The position numbers and the translations under genes were made by a program. Below, one piece after another: positions 18,399-27,134 of a DNA stretch of 64,000 nucleotides (the stretch's first letter is position 1; every line of letters starts with the position of its first letter). A model generated the notes under the pieces. That model was not told the DNA's origin. It did no database searches and was given only the letters and a program-made list of their open reading frames with translations. Source of the stretch: Xanthomonas hydrangeae. Its GTDB lineage: Bacteria; Pseudomonadota; Gammaproteobacteria; Xanthomonadales; Xanthomonadaceae. The stretch lies in contig LR990730.1 of assembly GCA_905142475.1 (NCBI GenBank), positions 3,038,001 through 3,102,000 on the forward strand, read 5' to 3'.

Positions 18399-18819
18399 CA
18401 TTTAGCAAGCTCGTAAAACTAATGACACCGATCTGCTGACGGACATCACACCCTAGCGGCGCTCGCCGCCCCCGCTACTCACGGGACCGAAACTCATCGT
18501 CATATGACACTACGGATCATGCTCATAGCCCACAGAGATAGAGATGAAATCGCGGTCGTCGCCCTGGATGTTATCCAAGCCTTTGACGAATAACGGCTAG
18601 GACAGGTGATGAGAACCGGTTTCAGAAGCCAATACTAATCTTAATCAATGACTTACGTTAAGGCGCATCCCTAATTGCGACACCCGAAACGATACCCAAC
18701 GGCCTAAACGGGCCCTTCTCTAACGACAAGGTTTCTTGAAATTACGAACTGTTGCTAGAACTTGATTATTCAGGTGATGCGGTTACAATGATCATCGAGA
18801 TCACCGGAGGAGTGCTCGC
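18399..18819. other. Intergenic region upstream of the RES toxin-antitoxin pair
   Basis: 421 bases without a supported gene. The distal part holds the promoter described separately at 18762-18803. The rest shows no structure I can interpret. Confidence 0.5.
18762..18803 (+). promoter_or_regulatory. Promoter with overlapping palindrome upstream of the RES/antitoxin operon
   Basis: -35 TTGATT (18762-18767) and -10 TACAAT (18784-18789) are separated by 16 bp. An inverted repeat TGATC-ATCGA-GATCA (18789-18803) starts at the last base of the -10 box and would cover the start of transcription, a typical autorepression operator position for an antitoxin. GGAGGAG follows before ATG 18820. Confidence 0.5.
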
Positions 18820-19503
18820 ATGGCTCTTAAAAAACTTCAATCATCGGACGGCATTGCCGCGCTAGTCGGGACACCCGAACAAGTCCGAATCCAGCTTTCG
18901 AGCCTATACAAGGCCCGAAAGGTCGTGGCTTTTGCCATAGAAGAGGGCACAGACAGCGACAACGCCGCCCTTGCACAAGCCATGTTGCATATCGCTCCTT
19001 TGGTCAAGAAGGTGCGCGACAAGCAGCAAAAAGCCATGATCGACACCTTAATTGAGACTCTGGTGCCAAGAATTGAACCCTCGAATCGAGCCATCCTAGA
19101 AGCAAAAATGATGGCGCAGGTTCGGCAGGACGCGATCGAAGCAACCGATTGGCTAACGGCCGCACAGATTGCGGAGGTAGCTGAGTTGAGCCAAACCAAC
19201 CCCAGCGCGCAGCCGAACAAATGGAAGCGAGATGGTTTGATTTTTGCGGTGCAGCAAGAGGCGGGCAAGGATCTGTTTCCGCGCTACGCACTGGACAGTG
19301 GAAACAAATATCGCCCTGTTAAAGCGTTGGCTCAGGTGCTGAAAGTGTTTGCTGGCAAGAAGGGGCCGTGGGGCTTGGCATCATGGTTCTCTGCGAGAAA
19401 TAGCTTTTTGGGTGGACAACGACCACAAGATTTACTCACCAGCGACCCTCAGCGCGTGATCAATGCTGCGCAAGACGAAGCCGCAGGCGTATTACACGGA
19501 TAA
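18820..19503 (+). CDS. Putative antitoxin of a RES-domain toxin (Xre/MbcA/ParS-like C-terminus)
   Basis: Soluble 227-residue protein immediately upstream of a RES-domain toxin (3-bp gap). The C-terminal part (about residues 165-227: PVKALAQVLKVFAGKKGPWG through a WF region, then PQDLLTS) resembles the toxin-binding domain of MbcA/ParS/Xre antitoxins, which end in a short segment that blocks the NAD-binding pocket of the toxin. The long helical N-terminal part (residues 1-110) is unlike standard Xre antitoxins of about 140 residues and may be the DNA-binding or oligomerising part. A strong ribosome site (GGAGGAG) and a palindrome over the promoter point to autorepression. Assignment rests mainly on gene order and the C-terminal pattern. 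Confidence 0.65.
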   Translation: MALKKLQSSDGIAALVGTPEQVRIQLSSLYKARKVVAFAIEEGTDSDNAALAQAMLHIAPLVKKVRDKQQKAMIDTLIETLVPRIEPSNRAILEAKMMAQVRQDAIEATDWLTAAQIAEVAELSQTNPSAQPNKWKRDGLIFAVQQEAGKDLFPRYALDSGNKYRPVKALAQVLKVFAGKKGPWGLASWFSARNSFLGGQRPQDLLTSDPQRVINAAQDEAAGVLHG

Positions 19504-19506
19504 GCG

Positions 19507-20175
19507 ATGAAGACCGTCAAGGATGACCTAACGCCTCCCCCCCCGCGCCCTATCGCCGCTCTGATTGAGCGTAGGACACTGCCTGTGGGAGCTATCTTTC
19601 ATCGCGTTCACCAAAACATCTATCACGCCACCCAATTCAATCCAGGGCCACGGGGCAACGCGCGTTTCAGCCCGATCTCAGATAGTGCCGGCGCGCAAAT
19701 CCCAACCCTTTATGCTGGCGATTCACTTCACTGCGCGCTCATGGAGACCGTTTTCCATGATGTTCCCTTTCATCCGGGAAATAAGCCATTTGATAAAGCC
19801 AAACTACAAAACCAGCATGCCTCTCAATTTTTTCTGACACAAAAAATTTGCGTCGCGTCACTGACAAGCACTGCCTTGCGAAAGCTTGGCGTTCAAAGGA
19901 AGTTACTGGTCGACACTGAAAAGAGCAGCTACCCTTCGACACGCTTGTGGGCCGAAGCAATCCATGCCGAATGCCCTGATATCCAAGGTCTGAGTTGGAT
20001 GTCTCGACAAGACGACACAGCGCTTGCCCTTGTGCTTTTTGGAGACCGCATCAAGGCAGGCGCTATTCATCCCCGAGGGGCCTCAAGGGACCTCATCGGG
20101 CATAGCGCTACTTATAAATCAATTCTTGACTTGGCGAATCGAATCGGAGTGCTCATCTTCGATGCGAGCACCTAG
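19507..20175 (+). CDS. RES-domain toxin (NAD+-degrading type)
   Basis: 222-residue RES-domain protein. The family's conserved residues can be placed: Arg in IFHRVHQ (about residue 33) with a second in NARFSPI, Glu in CALMETVFH (about residue 80), and Ser in the LSWMSRQD region (about residue 160), with the LYAGDSLHCA strand between. Known RES toxins act in the cytoplasm as NAD+ glycohydrolases or phosphorylases that deplete NAD+. Together with the upstream antitoxin it forms a type II toxin-antitoxin module that could stabilise the island. The start follows the antitoxin stop by three bases with a weak ribosome site, which fits coupling and a lower toxin yield. Confidence 0.82.
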   Translation: MKTVKDDLTPPPPRPIAALIERRTLPVGAIFHRVHQNIYHATQFNPGPRGNARFSPISDSAGAQIPTLYAGDSLHCALMETVFHDVPFHPGNKPFDKAKLQNQHASQFFLTQKICVASLTSTALRKLGVQRKLLVDTEKSSYPSTRLWAEAIHAECPDIQGLSWMSRQDDTALALVLFGDRIKAGAIHPRGASRDLIGHSATYKSILDLANRIGVLIFDAST

Positions 20176-20240
20176 GCTCCAAGCAGCCTCCAGATGCACC
20201 GAGAGCTAGGTTAGGGCAATTCCCCAGCCCTGGTTATTGA

Positions 20241-21110
20241 TCAACGACGCCTAGTGCCCTTATCCCAAGTCAACTCGCCCGTGAGTTCGGCCAAGCCCCC
20301 GTCATCCTCCCAGCGCTTTCCAAAGCGGTCATGCTCAACTTCCGGAAGCTCGTCTTGGTCGAACCACAGCAAGGATGTCGTGGTGTCCCTTAGCGAAAAG
20401 TGCCTTGCGATCTCGCAAAGCTCAAGACCCCTTTCCCAGTTCTCAAACCAGATGTCTTGTGCCACCCAGGCCGAGTCGGCGCCGTTCTCCCCCAACTTGC
20501 GCAAGCGATGCGCCACAGATCCAGATGGGATGTTAGTCCTTGGCGGGATCCATGCTTTGACCTCGCGCAGGGCTTTGGAGAGCACTGAGTAGCGCACGAC
20601 GCCACGGTCCATGGTGACGACTGCACAGGGATAGTCAGTGAGGCTGGCGTAGCGTGAAGCAGCGGCAGGAAAGGAGGTGCCAAATTGCGCGGCCATCTGC
20701 TCGATCAGCGCAAGGGAGGGTTCGTCCTTGGGAACTGATGCCAGCCACACCTTGTAGGGCATCAACAGTTCAGAAGCAAAAACGTCGCAAAACACCTCGT
20801 TGGGGTCGCGCTTGGCGTATCCCCACTGCGGCACTTCGTCGTGCCGGGAGGGAAGCCCCAGCACCACGTGGGCAATTTCGTGGCAAATGGTAAAGCGCTG
20901 ACGCTCCGCGCTCTCCAACTCATTGACCGTAATGATGCTTTTGCCGTTCTTGCCTGGAACCGTGTATCCAGACTCCCCCTCGTCCAAGGGCTCTCTTCGA
21001 AGCTTGGCGTTGGCAGCGATAAGGTAAGGCGATAGATCCTCTCGAATGCTGGAAATGTCCAGGTTCGCAACAAATCTTCGCGCCAACTGGCGCACGCCCG
21101 CCTCATCCAT
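20241..21110 (-). CDS. capP: CapP-like ImmA/IrrE-family zinc metalloprotease (CBASS regulator)
   Basis: 289-residue protein of the ImmA/IrrE (DUF955) family. The zinc site is seen as HEIAH in ICHEIAHVVLG (about residue 82) with the distal Glu in CDVFASELLMP (about 118). A C-terminal domain of about 130 residues (VVTMDRGVVRYSV onward) matches the sensor-like half of CapP proteins. ATG 21110 is preferred over TTG 21116 because AAGG lies at the right distance. It partly overlaps or abuts capH and is divergent from the CBASS operon. In characterised CapH-CapP pairs, the protease binds single-stranded DNA after damage and cleaves the repressor CapH, inducing CBASS. That role here is inferred from family and position. 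Confidence 0.8.
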   Translation of the reverse strand: MDEAGVRQLARRFVANLDISSIREDLSPYLIAANAKLRREPLDEGESGYTVPGKNGKSIITVNELESAERQRFTICHEIAHVVLGLPSRHDEVPQWGYAKRDPNEVFCDVFASELLMPYKVWLASVPKDEPSLALIEQMAAQFGTSFPAAASRYASLTDYPCAVVTMDRGVVRYSVLSKALREVKAWIPPRTNIPSGSVAHRLRKLGENGADSAWVAQDIWFENWERGLELCEIARHFSLRDTTTSLLWFDQDELPEVEHDRFGKRWEDDGGLAELTGELTWDKGTRRR

Positions 21111-21112
21111 GA

Positions 21113-21505
21113 TCAACCTTCCTCGTCGTCTTCCTCGAAGATACGCCTGGTCCGAGCAATCAGCACTGCCGGATCGGGTCGCGTCGCTCCTCTATGCCTG
21201 ACTCCAGCGGCTGCTGTAAAGATCTCAAGCTCAACCGATTCGTCTTTAAGGACGAACTCGACCAACAGCGGGTCAGCGTCCTCATGTGTTGCGAGCCAAT
21301 TCACGATTTCGGCATCGCGCGCGCTGGGCTTGAGGACTTTAACTAGCTTGCCCAACAGATCTTGGGACGGGCTGGTCTTGTCCCCTGACTCCAAGCGATG
21401 GACATAGGCATGGTCCACCGAGGCCAGTTGACCAACTTCACGCAGAGAGAGAGTCCTGCGCTCGCGCAAGGTCTTTAGGGCAACGCCCAAGCCTGTTTGA
21501 GGCAT
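21113..21505 (-). CDS. capH: CapH-like XRE-family repressor (CBASS regulator)
   Basis: 130-residue protein with an N-terminal HTH_3 domain (LREVGQLASVDHAYVHRLES, about residues 21-40) and an acidic C-terminal tail (RRIFEEDDEEG). It is followed immediately by the ImmA/IrrE-type protease and transcribed away from the CBASS operon, the arrangement known for CapH-CapP regulators. In studied systems CapH represses its own and the CBASS promoter until CapP cuts it. Two perfect inverted repeats in the divergent region (21576-21603 and 21615-21634) are candidate operators. A simple phage-type XRE/ImmA pair is the alternative, but the neighbour makes the CBASS role likelier. Confidence 0.78.
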   Translation of the reverse strand: MPQTGLGVALKTLRERRTLSLREVGQLASVDHAYVHRLESGDKTSPSQDLLGKLVKVLKPSARDAEIVNWLATHEDADPLLVEFVLKDESVELEIFTAAAGVRHRGATRPDPAVLIARTRRIFEEDDEEG

Positions 21506-21575
21506 AAAAAATCCACTAAGTGACCAAAAGCGGGCCTTCGGACCACCCGCACCAAAATCGCACTAATGCCCGGCG

Positions 21576-21603
21576 CTTTGTGACCGTTGCATCAGTCACA
21601 AAG
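21576..21603. promoter_or_regulatory. Candidate CapH operator 1
   Basis: Perfect inverted repeat CTTTGTGAC / GTCACAAAG with a 10-bp spacer, in the 271-bp divergent region between capH and the CBASS operon, 71 bp from the capH start. Confidence 0.55.
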
Positions 21604-21614
21604 TTCTGCTAGCG

Positions 21615-21634
21615 TGTTGTCCAGCCAGACAACA
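21615..21634. promoter_or_regulatory. Candidate operator 2 in the capH-CBASS divergent region
   Basis: Perfect inverted repeat TGTTGTC / GACAACA with a 6-bp spacer. A related, looser repeat built on TTGTT/AACAA lies near 21679-21693. Its sequence differs from operator 1, so it may serve another factor. Confidence 0.4.
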
Positions 21635-21776
21635 GATCGCATCTTTCGCTGCAAACTGCTGGTTTGGCCGCCTTGCTCTTGTTGTCTGAACAAGCAACCC
21701 ATTGTGCATAGGGCTTTCGCAATTGACAACCCATCCGTCGGGTCGGCGGGTTTATTCAGGCAAAAGGAACCAAGCA

Positions 21777-22001
21777 ATGGCAGGCAAGAACCAGCATGTA
21801 GTGCCCCACCCGGACGGCTGGGCGGTCAAAGGCGCAGGTAATGGTCGGGCGACTTCTGTCCATGACACCCAGCAGCAAGCCATCGATGCAGGGCGGGAGA
21901 TCGCTCGCAACCAGCAGTCTGAGTTGGTGATCAACCGCCCCAACGGTCAGATCCGTGACAAGGATAGTCACGGCCACGACTCGTTCCCACCCCGGGGGTA
22001 A
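21777..22001 (+). CDS. DUF2188-family small protein, first gene of the CBASS operon
   Basis: 74-residue basic, soluble protein with the DUF2188 pattern: HVVPHPDGWAVKGAGN, then a helix (TQQQAIDAGREIARNQQS) and the strand ELVINRPNGQI. The family has a small alpha/beta fold and no established function. Start ATG 21777 has AAGGA 8 bp upstream. It ends 6 bp before capV and so shares the CBASS transcript. Its place between the regulator and the effector suggests a role in the system or its control, but this is inference. Confidence 0.75.
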   Translation: MAGKNQHVVPHPDGWAVKGAGNGRATSVHDTQQQAIDAGREIARNQQSELVINRPNGQIRDKDSHGHDSFPPRG

Positions 22002-22007
22002 GACGCC

Positions 22008-22994
22008 ATGAACGATATCCCGCCCCTCCACGTGCTTGCCCTTTCGGGAGGCGGCTACCGTGGCCTGTATACCGCCACGGTCTTGGCCGAACTGGAACAG
22101 GTGCTCGGGCGCCCGATTGCCCAGCACTTTGATCTGATCTGCGGCACGTCGGCGGGCGGGATGTTGGCCTTAGGGTTGGCCAACGAGATCCCTGCGAGCG
22201 AGTTGAAGGATCTTTTCGAAAAGCACGGAGGACGCATCTTCGGCGCTCGCAGCCTGGCAAGGCGGCTGCTTGGCTTCTGGCTTATCGCCAAGCACAACCC
22301 TGACGGGCTGCGTGAGGTTCTGGCGGAACGCTTTGGCGAGACAACGCTTGGTGACCTCAAGCACCCCGTGCTGATCCCCGCTGTTAACTACTCCACCGGC
22401 AAAGGACAGTTCTTTAAAACACCGCATCACCCCAGCTTCGAATTGGACCATCGCCTTAAAGTGATGGATGTGGCCTTGGCAACCGCAGCAGCGCCGGTCT
22501 ACTTCCCGCTCGCGCGTAACGAGCGAGGCGTATTTGCTGATGGCGGCCTGGTGGGCAACGCACCTGGCCTATTTGGTCTTCATGAGGCACGCCACTTCCT
22601 CGCTACCGATCCAGGCGTTCAAGTTCGGGTGCTTTCGATTGGCACCATGACCGTCGGTTCCACCGTGCGGGGGAACGCCAGTCTGGATCGCGGCTTCGGC
22701 AAATGGCGTGGTGGGCTGTTCGATCTGGTGATCTCAGCCCAGGAGTCGTCGGTCCATCACTTGCTGGGGCATGCTTTGGGTGCGGACTACTACAAAATCG
22801 ATGACCAAGCCACTCCAGACCAGAGCAAGGATGTCAAAGCTTTGGATCGAGTCTCGGTTGCTGCGACGAACACGCTGAAAGATCGAGGCAACCACGCAGC
22901 GCAGCGCGCCATTGGGGATCTGGCATTCCGGCCATTCCGCGATCACCAAGCCGCCGCGCCGCGCTTCTATCACGGCTCTCACAAGAACGCTTAG
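22008..22994 (+). CDS. capV: CapV: patatin-like phospholipase effector of CBASS
   Basis: 328-residue patatin-like phospholipase. It shows the oxyanion glycine motif GGGYRG (residues 14-19), the nucleophile elbow GTSAG with Ser48, and the catalytic Asp178 in the DGG motif. In type II CBASS the nucleotide second messenger (3',3'-cGAMP in the best-studied case) binds CapV and switches on hydrolysis of inner-membrane phospholipids, killing the infected cell before phage release. No signal peptide or membrane helix is present, as expected for a cytoplasmic enzyme acting on the inner leaflet. It is the first of four contiguous CBASS genes, 9 bp before the nucleotidyltransferase. Confidence 0.93.
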   Translation: MNDIPPLHVLALSGGGYRGLYTATVLAELEQVLGRPIAQHFDLICGTSAGGMLALGLANEIPASELKDLFEKHGGRIFGARSLARRLLGFWLIAKHNPDGLREVLAERFGETTLGDLKHPVLIPAVNYSTGKGQFFKTPHHPSFELDHRLKVMDVALATAAAPVYFPLARNERGVFADGGLVGNAPGLFGLHEARHFLATDPGVQVRVLSIGTMTVGSTVRGNASLDRGFGKWRGGLFDLVISAQESSVHHLLGHALGADYYKIDDQATPDQSKDVKALDRVSVAATNTLKDRGNHAAQRAIGDLAFRPFRDHQAAAPRFYHGSHKNA

Positions 22995-23003
22995 GAGGCA
23001 ACC

Positions 23004-24140
23004 ATGCTGAACTTGAGCCCGCTGTTTTTCACTACTGTCGAAAATCGGACCTGCCTGCATGGTGCGCTGGACTTGGAAGAGGCGCAACGCACCTACATTG
23101 CCCAAGCACGCCTAGATGTCCGTAACTGCCTGCGCGCAGGCATCCCGGCGGCCCTCAGAGCACGTGGCTATCCTGGCCAAGTGCCAACCCCTCGATTTTT
23201 CACCCAAGGGTCCTGGGCCTACAAGACTCTCAACGCACCTGCCAAGCCCCCACAGCAAGCTGATGTCGATGATGGCTGCTACCTGCCGATGAGCTTTGTC
23301 TCGCAGAGCAATCGACCAAGCGTTGCATCCGGGGTGTTCTTTCATGCTGCGCAGGAAGCTCTGAAACCCTTGGTCGACCGGAACAAGTGGCAGCTCATCA
23401 CCGATAAGGACACCTGCATCCGGATCGTGATCGCCAAGGATGCCCATATCGACATCCCGCTTTACGCCATTCCTGACGAAAAGTTCGTCACTCTGGCTAA
23501 GGCGTTTGAAAGCCGTGGGTTGACCATGGACTCAATCACCTTTGCTGAGGAGGAGGACGTCTGGACGAAGCTACCTCGTGACAAAGTGCTGCTGGCTCAT
23601 CGCCAAGAGGACTGGAAAGTCTCTGATCCGCGCCCGGTCAAGGAATGGTTCTTGGGCGAAGTCGAGGCGAAGGGGGAGCAGTTCCGTCGCACGGTGCGCT
23701 ATCTCAAGGCCTATCGTGACTGGCATTGGGAAAGCGGCGGCCCGTCTTCGATCCTTTTGATGGCAGCCGCAGCCCCGCTCTTTGCAAAGCACGATAGTCG
23801 TGATGATTTGGCCTTGCTCGCTGTGGTCGAGAGGCTTCCAGATGCTTTGCGCAGCGGGGTGAACAACCCAACAGACGCCAGCGAATCTCTGACCGGTCGC
23901 CTTGGCGCCGCAGGTGTCGAGAATGCGGCTAAAGCCTTCGATGAGTCCGCTGTCATGCTGCGTGGTGCGATTCACGCATCCAGTGCCTCGCAGGCCTGTA
24001 TCTGGATGCGCCAGGAATTTGGCTCCCGTTTCCCCAATGATCCGGACAGGGTCAAGATCGTCTCTGTCGCGAGCAGCATCGCATCGTCCTCCGCTATCGT
24101 TGGCCCAAGCGAACTGATCGGGCGCTCCAAGGCTGGATGA
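23004..24140 (+). CDS. CD-NTase of the DncV-like clade (CBASS signal synthase)
   Basis: 378-residue cGAS/DncV-like nucleotidyltransferase. The active site is complete: GSWAYKT (Gly69-Ser70), the metal-binding DVD (Asp87, Asp89) followed by DGCYLP, and the third acid Asp150 in HIDIPLY. The GCYLP sequence and helical C-terminal half ([16 protein letters not shown]) are as in Vibrio DncV, so clade A and a 3',3'-cGAMP-type product are likely; product identity cannot be read from sequence. It has AGGAGG upstream, and its stop overlaps cap2 by 4 bp (ATGA). The extreme C-terminus ([10 protein letters not shown]) would be the site that Cap2 conjugates to target molecules, a step known to prime this family. 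Confidence 0.93.
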   Translation: MLNLSPLFFTTVENRTCLHGALDLEEAQRTYIAQARLDVRNCLRAGIPAALRARGYPGQVPTPRFFTQGSWAYKTLNAPAKPPQQADVDDGCYLPMSFVSQSNRPSVASGVFFHAAQEALKPLVDRNKWQLITDKDTCIRIVIAKDAHIDIPLYAIPDEKFVTLAKAFESRGLTMDSITFAEEEDVWTKLPRDKVLLAHRQEDWKVSDPRPVKEWFLGEVEAKGEQFRRTVRYLKAYRDWHWESGGPSSILLMAAAAPLFAKHDSRDDLALLAVVERLPDALRSGVNNPTDASESLTGRLGAAGVENAAKAFDESAVMLRGAIHASSASQACIWMRQEFGSRFPNDPDRVKIVSVASSIASSSAIVGPSELIGRSKAG

Positions 24141-25771
24141 GCGCGAATCAAGTCAACGCGGTGATCAAGGCGTTCGCGCCGCGTGGTTTTGTCTTCGCCG
24201 GCAAGGCCCAAAACGGCCGATTCCTCCTTCATGGCCACCTGACCTCGCCCAGCAATCAAGACATCCCGAGCGAGATTCAGCTCGATCCAGAGCTGTTCGC
24301 TTTCCCCAAAATTAGGCTACTTGAACTTCCCAAAGAGCTATCCGGCCGCCCGGTCCCGCACCTCAATGGACAAGGCGAGCTGTGCTACATCGCCACCGGC
24401 ACCGTTGTCTTAGACATCTTCAATCCCGTTAGTGAGTCGCTAGCTTGCCTCGATCAAGCCCAGCACGTGCTGACTCAGATCATGAGGGGAGAGATGGTCG
24501 ACGACCTGGCTGAAGAATTTTTCGCCTATTGGGGAGGTAACGGCTGGTGCTTTACTGACATCCAAGGCGATCGCCTGGGAAAAATGCATTGCACCATCAT
24601 TGAAGCGAGAGAGGGCGGCGACATCTGGACTGTCACAGACGATCCAGAGCGCACGACCAGGAAGCTCAATTCGATAGGCTTCAAAGATCGCGGGGCTGAG
24701 GTCAGCTGTTTTCGGATCAAGACGGATATGCAACCCCGCCCATTGGAGGGGAACTGGCCACCCAAGTTCGTGCGCGATGTGCTGGATTGGCAAAGCACTC
24801 TCGATGGTAGATGTCGGCGCAAAATTCATCAGAGCATCTACGCGGCAGAAGCGAGCAAAGCAAATCACTTGCTTGTGATCATTGAGTCGCCGTTGATGAC
24901 TTATGCTTTCGGGGTGTTCTTTGACCGTGCCGAGCGCGCCGCACTAAAGAAGCTGTCTGATCGTCGAGATCCTACTTATCAACTGAGGGTCAAGCCGCTC
25001 TCCATGCTGCGGATTGATGATCGCTATTTGGCTGAGCGCAATACGCCAAAGCGCCGGACGCTTGCAGGAAAGAAGATCGCCCTTGTCGGTTGCGGAACCA
25101 TCGGTGGCTACATGGCCGACATGTTTGTCAAGGCTGGTGCTGGCACCAGTGGTGGTGAGCTAACGCTTATCGACCCTGATCTTTTCCTACCTCAGAACGT
25201 CGGGCGACATCGCTTGGGATTTCCAAGCTTGCTCGGCAACAAGGCCACTGCTCTGGCTGCTGAACTTCAGCGCCTGGCACCTGGCGCACTCCTTGCTGCC
25301 GTTCCTCGTGACGTCAGGACCGAGCATCTTGAACATCTTGATCTATTGATTGATGCCACGGGCGAGGAAGCGTTAGGCCATTGGTTGAGTGCGCGTTATC
25401 GCGATTCCACTGACATCCTGACCGTCTGGATTGAGGGACCAGGAACAGCTGTTCGTGCTCTTTTGGCCAAGCAAGGCACGAGTCCTTGCTATCGCTGCGT
25501 TTGGCATCACACTCGCGAAGGTGCTTTCCCATCCGTCAAAGGCGAACTGCCCACCACGCTTGCCGGACAAGGATGCGAAGGCCTTTATGTGCCCTTCCCC
25601 GCCACAGTCTCTGTCCAGGCGGCGAGCCTCGGAACCGAACTTGCGATCGATTGGGTTAACGGCGTCTTCAGTCCTTCCTTTCGCACCCGCGTCACCGATC
25701 AAGCGTTCGAGTTAGCAACGGCGGATTGCGATCTCCCAGCCCATGAGAGGTGCTCTGTATGCCATTCATGA
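24137..25771 (+). CDS. cap2: Cap2: E2-E1 fusion conjugating enzyme of type II CBASS
   Basis: 544-residue ubiquitin-transfer-like enzyme. The N-terminal half is an E2-like domain with candidate catalytic Cys83 in GELCYIA; a linker region follows; the C-terminal half is a ThiF/E1 adenylation domain with nucleotide motif [11 protein letters not shown], an Asp (LIDPDLF), an Arg-rich contact (VGRHRLG), and a Cys pair in PCYRC (Cys451, Cys454), one of which is the likely E1 cysteine. In known systems Cap2 joins the C-terminus of the CD-NTase to cellular targets, raising its activity. The start overlaps the upstream stop (ATGA), and the gene overlaps cap3. Confidence 0.92.
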   Translation: MSANQVNAVIKAFAPRGFVFAGKAQNGRFLLHGHLTSPSNQDIPSEIQLDPELFAFPKIRLLELPKELSGRPVPHLNGQGELCYIATGTVVLDIFNPVSESLACLDQAQHVLTQIMRGEMVDDLAEEFFAYWGGNGWCFTDIQGDRLGKMHCTIIEAREGGDIWTVTDDPERTTRKLNSIGFKDRGAEVSCFRIKTDMQPRPLEGNWPPKFVRDVLDWQSTLDGRCRRKIHQSIYAAEASKANHLLVIIESPLMTYAFGVFFDRAERAALKKLSDRRDPTYQLRVKPLSMLRIDDRYLAERNTPKRRTLAGKKIALVGCGTIGGYMADMFVKAGAGTSGGELTLIDPDLFLPQNVGRHRLGFPSLLGNKATALAAELQRLAPGALLAAVPRDVRTEHLEHLDLLIDATGEEALGHWLSARYRDSTDILTVWIEGPGTAVRALLAKQGTSPCYRCVWHHTREGAFPSVKGELPTTLAGQGCEGLYVPFPATVSVQAASLGTELAIDWVNGVFSPSFRTRVTDQAFELATADCDLPAHERCSVCHS

Positions 25772-26235
25772 GCGCATGGGGAACATCCGACCGACAGATC
25801 TTGGTCCATTTCTCCGAAAGCACCCTTGCCATTTTTCAAGATCATATCCAGCGCGAAGCGACTGACCCAGAAGCCGGAGGGCTGCTTCTAGGAACAGTCC
25901 ATGGCAACCACATGCTCATCGAGCAAGCCACTACCCCGACGAAGTGGGATAAGCGCTTCCGCACGCTGTTCGAGCGCATGCCGTTTGGCCATCAAGCCAT
26001 CGCCTTGGCCAGATGGAATGCCAGCAAAGGCACTGTGCGCTATCTGGGCGAGTGGCACACGCACCCAGAAGACAACCCTCAACCTTCGGGTCTTGATCGC
26101 TCTGAGTGGAATCGCCTGTCCGGTTTACGCCAGGATCATCGCCCTATGCTGGCCGTGATTGTAGGACGATGCGATCTCTATGTTGAGCTGGCACCACAGA
26201 AGGGCGTGGGCCCAGAACTTCTCGGAATTGAGTAA
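25759..26235 (+). CDS. cap3: Cap3: JAB/JAMM-family isopeptidase of type II CBASS
   Basis: 158-residue JAB metalloprotease. The JAMM zinc motif reads H100-T-H102-P followed by Ser110 and Asp113, with the upstream catalytic Glu within the ATDPEAGGLLLG strand region. Cap3 removes the CD-NTase from Cap2-made conjugates and so limits the system. ATG 25759 has GAGAGG about 9 bp upstream and overlaps cap2 by 13 bp; ATG 25768, overlapping the cap2 stop as ATGA, is an alternative. Last gene of the CBASS operon; a convergent gene begins 68 bp on. Confidence 0.92.
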   Translation: MPFMSAWGTSDRQILVHFSESTLAIFQDHIQREATDPEAGGLLLGTVHGNHMLIEQATTPTKWDKRFRTLFERMPFGHQAIALARWNASKGTVRYLGEWHTHPEDNPQPSGLDRSEWNRLSGLRQDHRPMLAVIVGRCDLYVELAPQKGVGPELLGIE

Positions 26236-26303
26236 CTTCCAGACGATGCAGGCCAACCCATTTTTCAAAAAATTTGCTTGCGTGAACTTTCAGAAATCAG
26301 ATC

Positions 26304-27134
26304 TTAGCGGTTTGGCGGCGAAGGCAATACAGGATCTGACTTTGGCAGACCAGGGTCCCAATTGCCCATAGGAAAATAGATTTCTTCATATGTCCACGTT
26401 CTTTTGAGGCGCTTTTCGATGACTTCTTCAGAGAAGTTCTCGCGCAACAACGCGAATGACAGTGAGGAATCAAGAAAATAAGGCTTGGCGTCAATCATAT
26501 AGGTGTAGCGAACCTGCTCAATGTCTTCCGAGACCCCTTTAATCGAGGCGACAAGATGGCAGGGAATCATGCCTCCGGGTGGCAAGTAGCCCAAGGGGCA
26601 CCGCTTGGTCTCGTAAGTCACACTAGGACTTTGTTTGGGAACGAAGCTAAGGCGAATTCTGAGATTTGAAAGCCAAACCCCTCGGGAACCTGTGTTCTTG
26701 ATGGCAACCGGGATCACCAGTATTCCATCTTCACCCACAGCTGCTGAGGTATCGGCCTGAAGTGAAGGAATGGCAGCATCAAGCAGTTCATCAGCGGATC
26801 TAGCGTAGTCAAGCTTGGCTCGCTTGTAGTCAAGTTCAGATGCTGCCTTTTTGTCTGGGTCTCGCAGATCGTGGACGGCCTGCTCCGCTAGAGCCGCCTC
26901 AGCGGTCTCTTTACGCTCAGTTGTTCTCAGAGCAATTACCTCAGAATGAAGCTTTTCCAGCTCCGGTCCAGTTCGGAACCACGTAATTCCGCAGCTTGCC
27001 GCCGCGACTACAACAGCAAGCAGGGCCGAAATAGTTGCCGGCGACTTCCATCCCCCCTCGTTATACCTCCCGGCGAGATAGTTTTCTTTTTCGCCCTCCA
27101 ACGCCCGATTACGCAACTTGCGTGACCTATTCAT
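26304..27134 (-). CDS. Hypothetical membrane-anchored protein (276 aa)
   Basis: Basic cytoplasmic N-terminus (MNRSRKLRNRALEGEKENYL), one membrane helix (ISALLAVVVAAASCGITWF, about residues 35-53), then a charged coiled-coil stretch (about 58-115) and a C-terminal beta-rich extracytoplasmic domain (VIPVAIKNTGSRGVWLSNL) resembling an immunoglobulin-like fold. I recognise no family. It overlaps by four bases (ATGA) with the stop of an effector-tail remnant upstream and runs towards the CBASS operon. It may have been the downstream partner of the deleted effector or an unrelated island gene. Confidence 0.55.
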   Translation of the reverse strand: MNRSRKLRNRALEGEKENYLAGRYNEGGWKSPATISALLAVVVAAASCGITWFRTGPELEKLHSEVIALRTTERKETAEAALAEQAVHDLRDPDKKAASELDYKRAKLDYARSADELLDAAIPSLQADTSAAVGEDGILVIPVAIKNTGSRGVWLSNLRIRLSFVPKQSPSVTYETKRCPLGYLPPGGMIPCHLVASIKGVSEDIEQVRYTYMIDAKPYFLDSSLSFALLRENFSEEVIEKRLKRTWTYEEIYFPMGNWDPGLPKSDPVLPSPPNR

